A DNA stretch of 6,419 nucleotides, taken from positions 1 through 6,419 of the forward strand of contig JAUQYT010000274.1 of NCBI GenBank assembly GCA_030587605.1, given 5' to 3'. Made by a program: the position numbers and the translations under genes. This stretch comes from Candidatus Njordarchaeum guaymasense. Its GTDB lineage: Archaea > Asgardarchaeota > Njordarchaeia > Njordarchaeales > Njordarchaeaceae. A model generated the notes under the pieces. It did not search any database. It was not told the origin of the DNA and was given only the letters and a program-made list of their open reading frames with translations. Shown here one piece after another: positions 4,614-6,419 of the stretch; positions within the stretch are counted from its first letter, which is position 1, and the number at the start of each line of letters is the position of its first letter.

Positions 4614-6419
4614 ATGGCCAGCAGAGGGCGTCGAAAACACGAGGCAGCATTCCTAGTCTGCATGTTGATGCTGTTGCTATCAGTTAACTCAGCAGCAACG
4701 TTCTTCGGCATTGCAGTTTCTCCTCTAAGCACTGCCAGCGCTGTTCCTTCTCCAATCTTTGGAATGACATTGATTATTCCCCAAGGGGATCCCGTCAAGG
4801 TAGCTTGGTCAGAGCTTCTCTGCATGAATCTCAGGCAACTCGGCATAGACTGCAAGAAAGTCTACCTAAACATGAGTGATATTTCTAGGAGGGTCCTCGC
4901 ACCTGACTCATCCGTTCTTGGAAGAACCTATGATGAAGGTGGATTTGACGCTATCATTCTGGGCTACCAGTTGCCAGTTTCGCCTGATCCCTATCTGCTC
5001 TACCATAGTAGTCAATTTGCCCCGAAGGGCGTGAACTACTATCTGTGGAATGACACGAATAACGATGCGTTGTGCTCTTCGATAAGGAGCGAGACTAATG
5101 CCACGAAGCGACCTGGATTCGAGAAAAGTTGGCAGCTCTATGCGATGGATTGGTTGCCATCGGTAGCCGTTTTCTATGCCAATGGAAGCGTAGTTCTCAA
5201 CGCCAGCCTCGACGTGGGGCCTTTCGAGGTTTTGACATATCCGGTTTGGCCTGCAATTGAAAGATGGTCAGGCAACTTGTCTATGCTTAATAATGCTGTT
5301 GTTCTCGCTCAACCTGGTAATTCTTCTAATCTGATTCCTCTTCTTAGCGCTTCATACTTCGATTCTTCTGTCATGAACCCTATTTATGGACCTGCCGGTT
5401 ACGGTCTATTTCAGTTAAGCGACATGCAGAGTTCGAGAAGCTATGTTCCTTGTATAGCTAGGAATTGGACGACGAGTTCAGACTACAAGAACTGGACAAT
5501 AGATATTAGAAATGATGTGTTTTTCCACGATGGCGTACATCTGACCGGAGTGGATGTCAATTTCACGCTGAGAGCGTACTTGACTCCTGCACTTGGTTCG
5601 CCGTTATACCCTCTCTTTGCAGATGTATTCGGTTCAAATAATTCGGTTAGCGTTGGGGCAAACAATCTAACGGTTGAAATTCGACTGGCGAAACCTTATG
5701 CTTACATCATGGATTTGCTAAGTGTGCCGATACTACCAAAACACATCCTTGGGAACTTCACCTATGACAAGTGGAGCACGTTGCCCTTCAATACCGGTGT
5801 GCCTTCGGACACGCCAACATATTACTGGCTTCCAAACGGGACTCGGGTCGAGCTAACTGGCCCGGTGGGCGCAGGACCATACAGGTACGCTGGTTACAAC
5901 AAGACAACCCAGACCTATCATCTTGAGAGATACAACAACTACTTTAACAGAACGAGACTGGAAGCGAGCGGTCTATTCCAAGTCCAAGATTACTATGTGA
6001 AGACGGTCAGTACTGTCTTAGAAGCTGCGCGACAATTCCAAGGTGGCAATGTAACTGTCCTGGATTCCCAGTACCACTTTGAGCTAACCGGATCATACTT
6101 CAGGAGACTCATACCCGTAGGCAAGATTGCCAACTTTACTTCCTTAAGTGTACAGGAAGTGGGGTTCAACATGCGGCACCCTATCTTGGGTGTGGGAACA
6201 GATACCCCCATAGGGAGAACCAATTCTTCGAGTGCAGCGGAGGCAGCGAAACATGTTAGGAAGGCTATTGCCTATGCAATTCCCAGACAGGCAATCATAA
6301 CGAGCCTGCTGGGCGGGTATGGGTTACCGGCAAGAACATCTGTATTCTGTCCACTGAACGAGGGATATGATCAAACTATTCCCTTCTACGAATATAACCT
6401 CACTAGGGCTGCAGCGGAA
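4614..6419 (+). CDS. secreted ABC transporter family 5 solute-binding protein, partial (C-terminus beyond right edge)
   Basis: The frame is open for 602 codons to the window edge. It has a Sec signal: basic RGRRKH (4-9), a hydrophobic stretch at about 11-36, and an AxA site (ASA, 41-43) before VPSP. No lipobox is seen. Residues about 225-602 match the first part of peptide/nickel/oligosaccharide-binding proteins: WTIDIRNDVFFHDGVHLTG (294-312), GPVGAGPYRY (416-425), GFNMRHP (517-523) and VRKAIAYAIPRQAII (548-562). Residues about 60-190 instead resemble the C-terminal lobe of the same family: LRQLGID, GGFDAIILGY, SPDPYLLYHSSQ, then NYYLWND and SVAVFY. The order is therefore lobe-swapped or carries an extra lobe. 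Twenty N-x-S/T sequons are present, suggesting glycosylation outside the cell. GGAAGG lies 11 nt before the ATG. Permease and ATPase genes probably follow beyond the window; the ligand (peptide, sugar or other) is not readable. Confidence 0.9.
   Translation, partial: MASRGRRKHEAAFLVCMLMLLLSVNSAATFFGIAVSPLSTASAVPSPIFGMTLIIPQGDPVKVAWSELLCMNLRQLGIDCKKVYLNMSDISRRVLAPDSSVLGRTYDEGGFDAIILGYQLPVSPDPYLLYHSSQFAPKGVNYYLWNDTNNDALCSSIRSETNATKRPGFEKSWQLYAMDWLPSVAVFYANGSVVLNASLDVGPFEVLTYPVWPAIERWSGNLSMLNNAVVLAQPGNSSNLIPLLSASYFDSSVMNPIYGPAGYGLFQLSDMQSSRSYVPCIARNWTTSSDYKNWTIDIRNDVFFHDGVHLTGVDVNFTLRAYLTPALGSPLYPLFADVFGSNNSVSVGANNLTVEIRLAKPYAYIMDLLSVPILPKHILGNFTYDKWSTLPFNTGVPSDTPTYYWLPNGTRVELTGPVGAGPYRYAGYNKTTQTYHLERYNNYFNRTRLEASGLFQVQDYYVKTVSTVLEAARQFQGGNVTVLDSQYHFELTGSYFRRLIPVGKIANFTSLSVQEVGFNMRHPILGVGTDTPIGRTNSSSAAEAAKHVRKAIAYAIPRQAIITSLLGGYGLPARTSVFCPLNEGYDQTIPFYEYNLTRAAAE

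Noticed and set aside
1..6419. tRNA, rRNA, CRISPR arrays, insertion sequences
   Set aside because: No cloverleaf-like segments, regularly spaced repeats, transposase motifs or terminal inverted repeats were seen on reading both strands.

Overview
The window looks archaeal and most likely comes from an Asgard archaeon, with Thorarchaeia the leading guess. The main evidence is a compact two-domain gelsolin-like protein, a eukaryotic-signature family that outside eukaryotes is known mainly from Asgard archaea. Supporting signs are TATA-box-like elements upstream of most genes, G-rich Shine-Dalgarno motifs, a corrinoid methyltransferase pair, and a secreted solute-binding protein dense in N-glycosylation sequons. 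The lineage call is inferred from gene content; no phylogeny was run.

Layout, left to right. (1) 1-294, minus: 5' part of an alpha/beta hydrolase, cut by the window edge. (2) 472-1098, plus: two-domain gelsolin-like protein, divergent from the hydrolase. (3) 1173-1631 and 1645-2583, both minus: a tight pair made of a radical-SAM glycyl-radical-enzyme activase followed by a cyclophilin-like (TM1367-type) domain protein; it converges on the gelsolin gene across a short hairpin. (4) 2584-2739: a divergent promoter region with two TATA-like boxes and two inverted repeats. (5) 2740-3393 and 3397-4506, plus: a corrinoid (B12-binding) methyltransferase protein and a uroporphyrinogen-decarboxylase-family methyltransferase, 3 nt apart. 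(6) 4614-6419, plus: a secreted ABC-transporter family 5 solute-binding protein, cut by the right edge.

How the genes fit together. The corrinoid protein and the URO-D-family protein form a recognisable methyl-transfer module: one carries cobalamin, the other moves a methyl group to or from it. The methyl donor and acceptor cannot be read from the window. The activase pair is transcribed away from this module from a shared 156-nt region, so co-regulation is plausible, but its glycyl radical enzyme substrate is not here. The solute-binding protein probably starts a peptide/oligosaccharide-type ABC importer operon continuing to the right. The gelsolin-like gene stands alone and is probably an actin-cytoskeleton component.

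The items most worth following up are the gelsolin-like protein (including a linker resembling the G1-G2 linker of animal gelsolin), the unusual domain order and sequon density of the solute-binding protein, and the dyads in the divergent promoter. No RNA genes, mobile elements, CRISPR arrays or long repeats were seen. No stretch over 300 bases lacks a gene.
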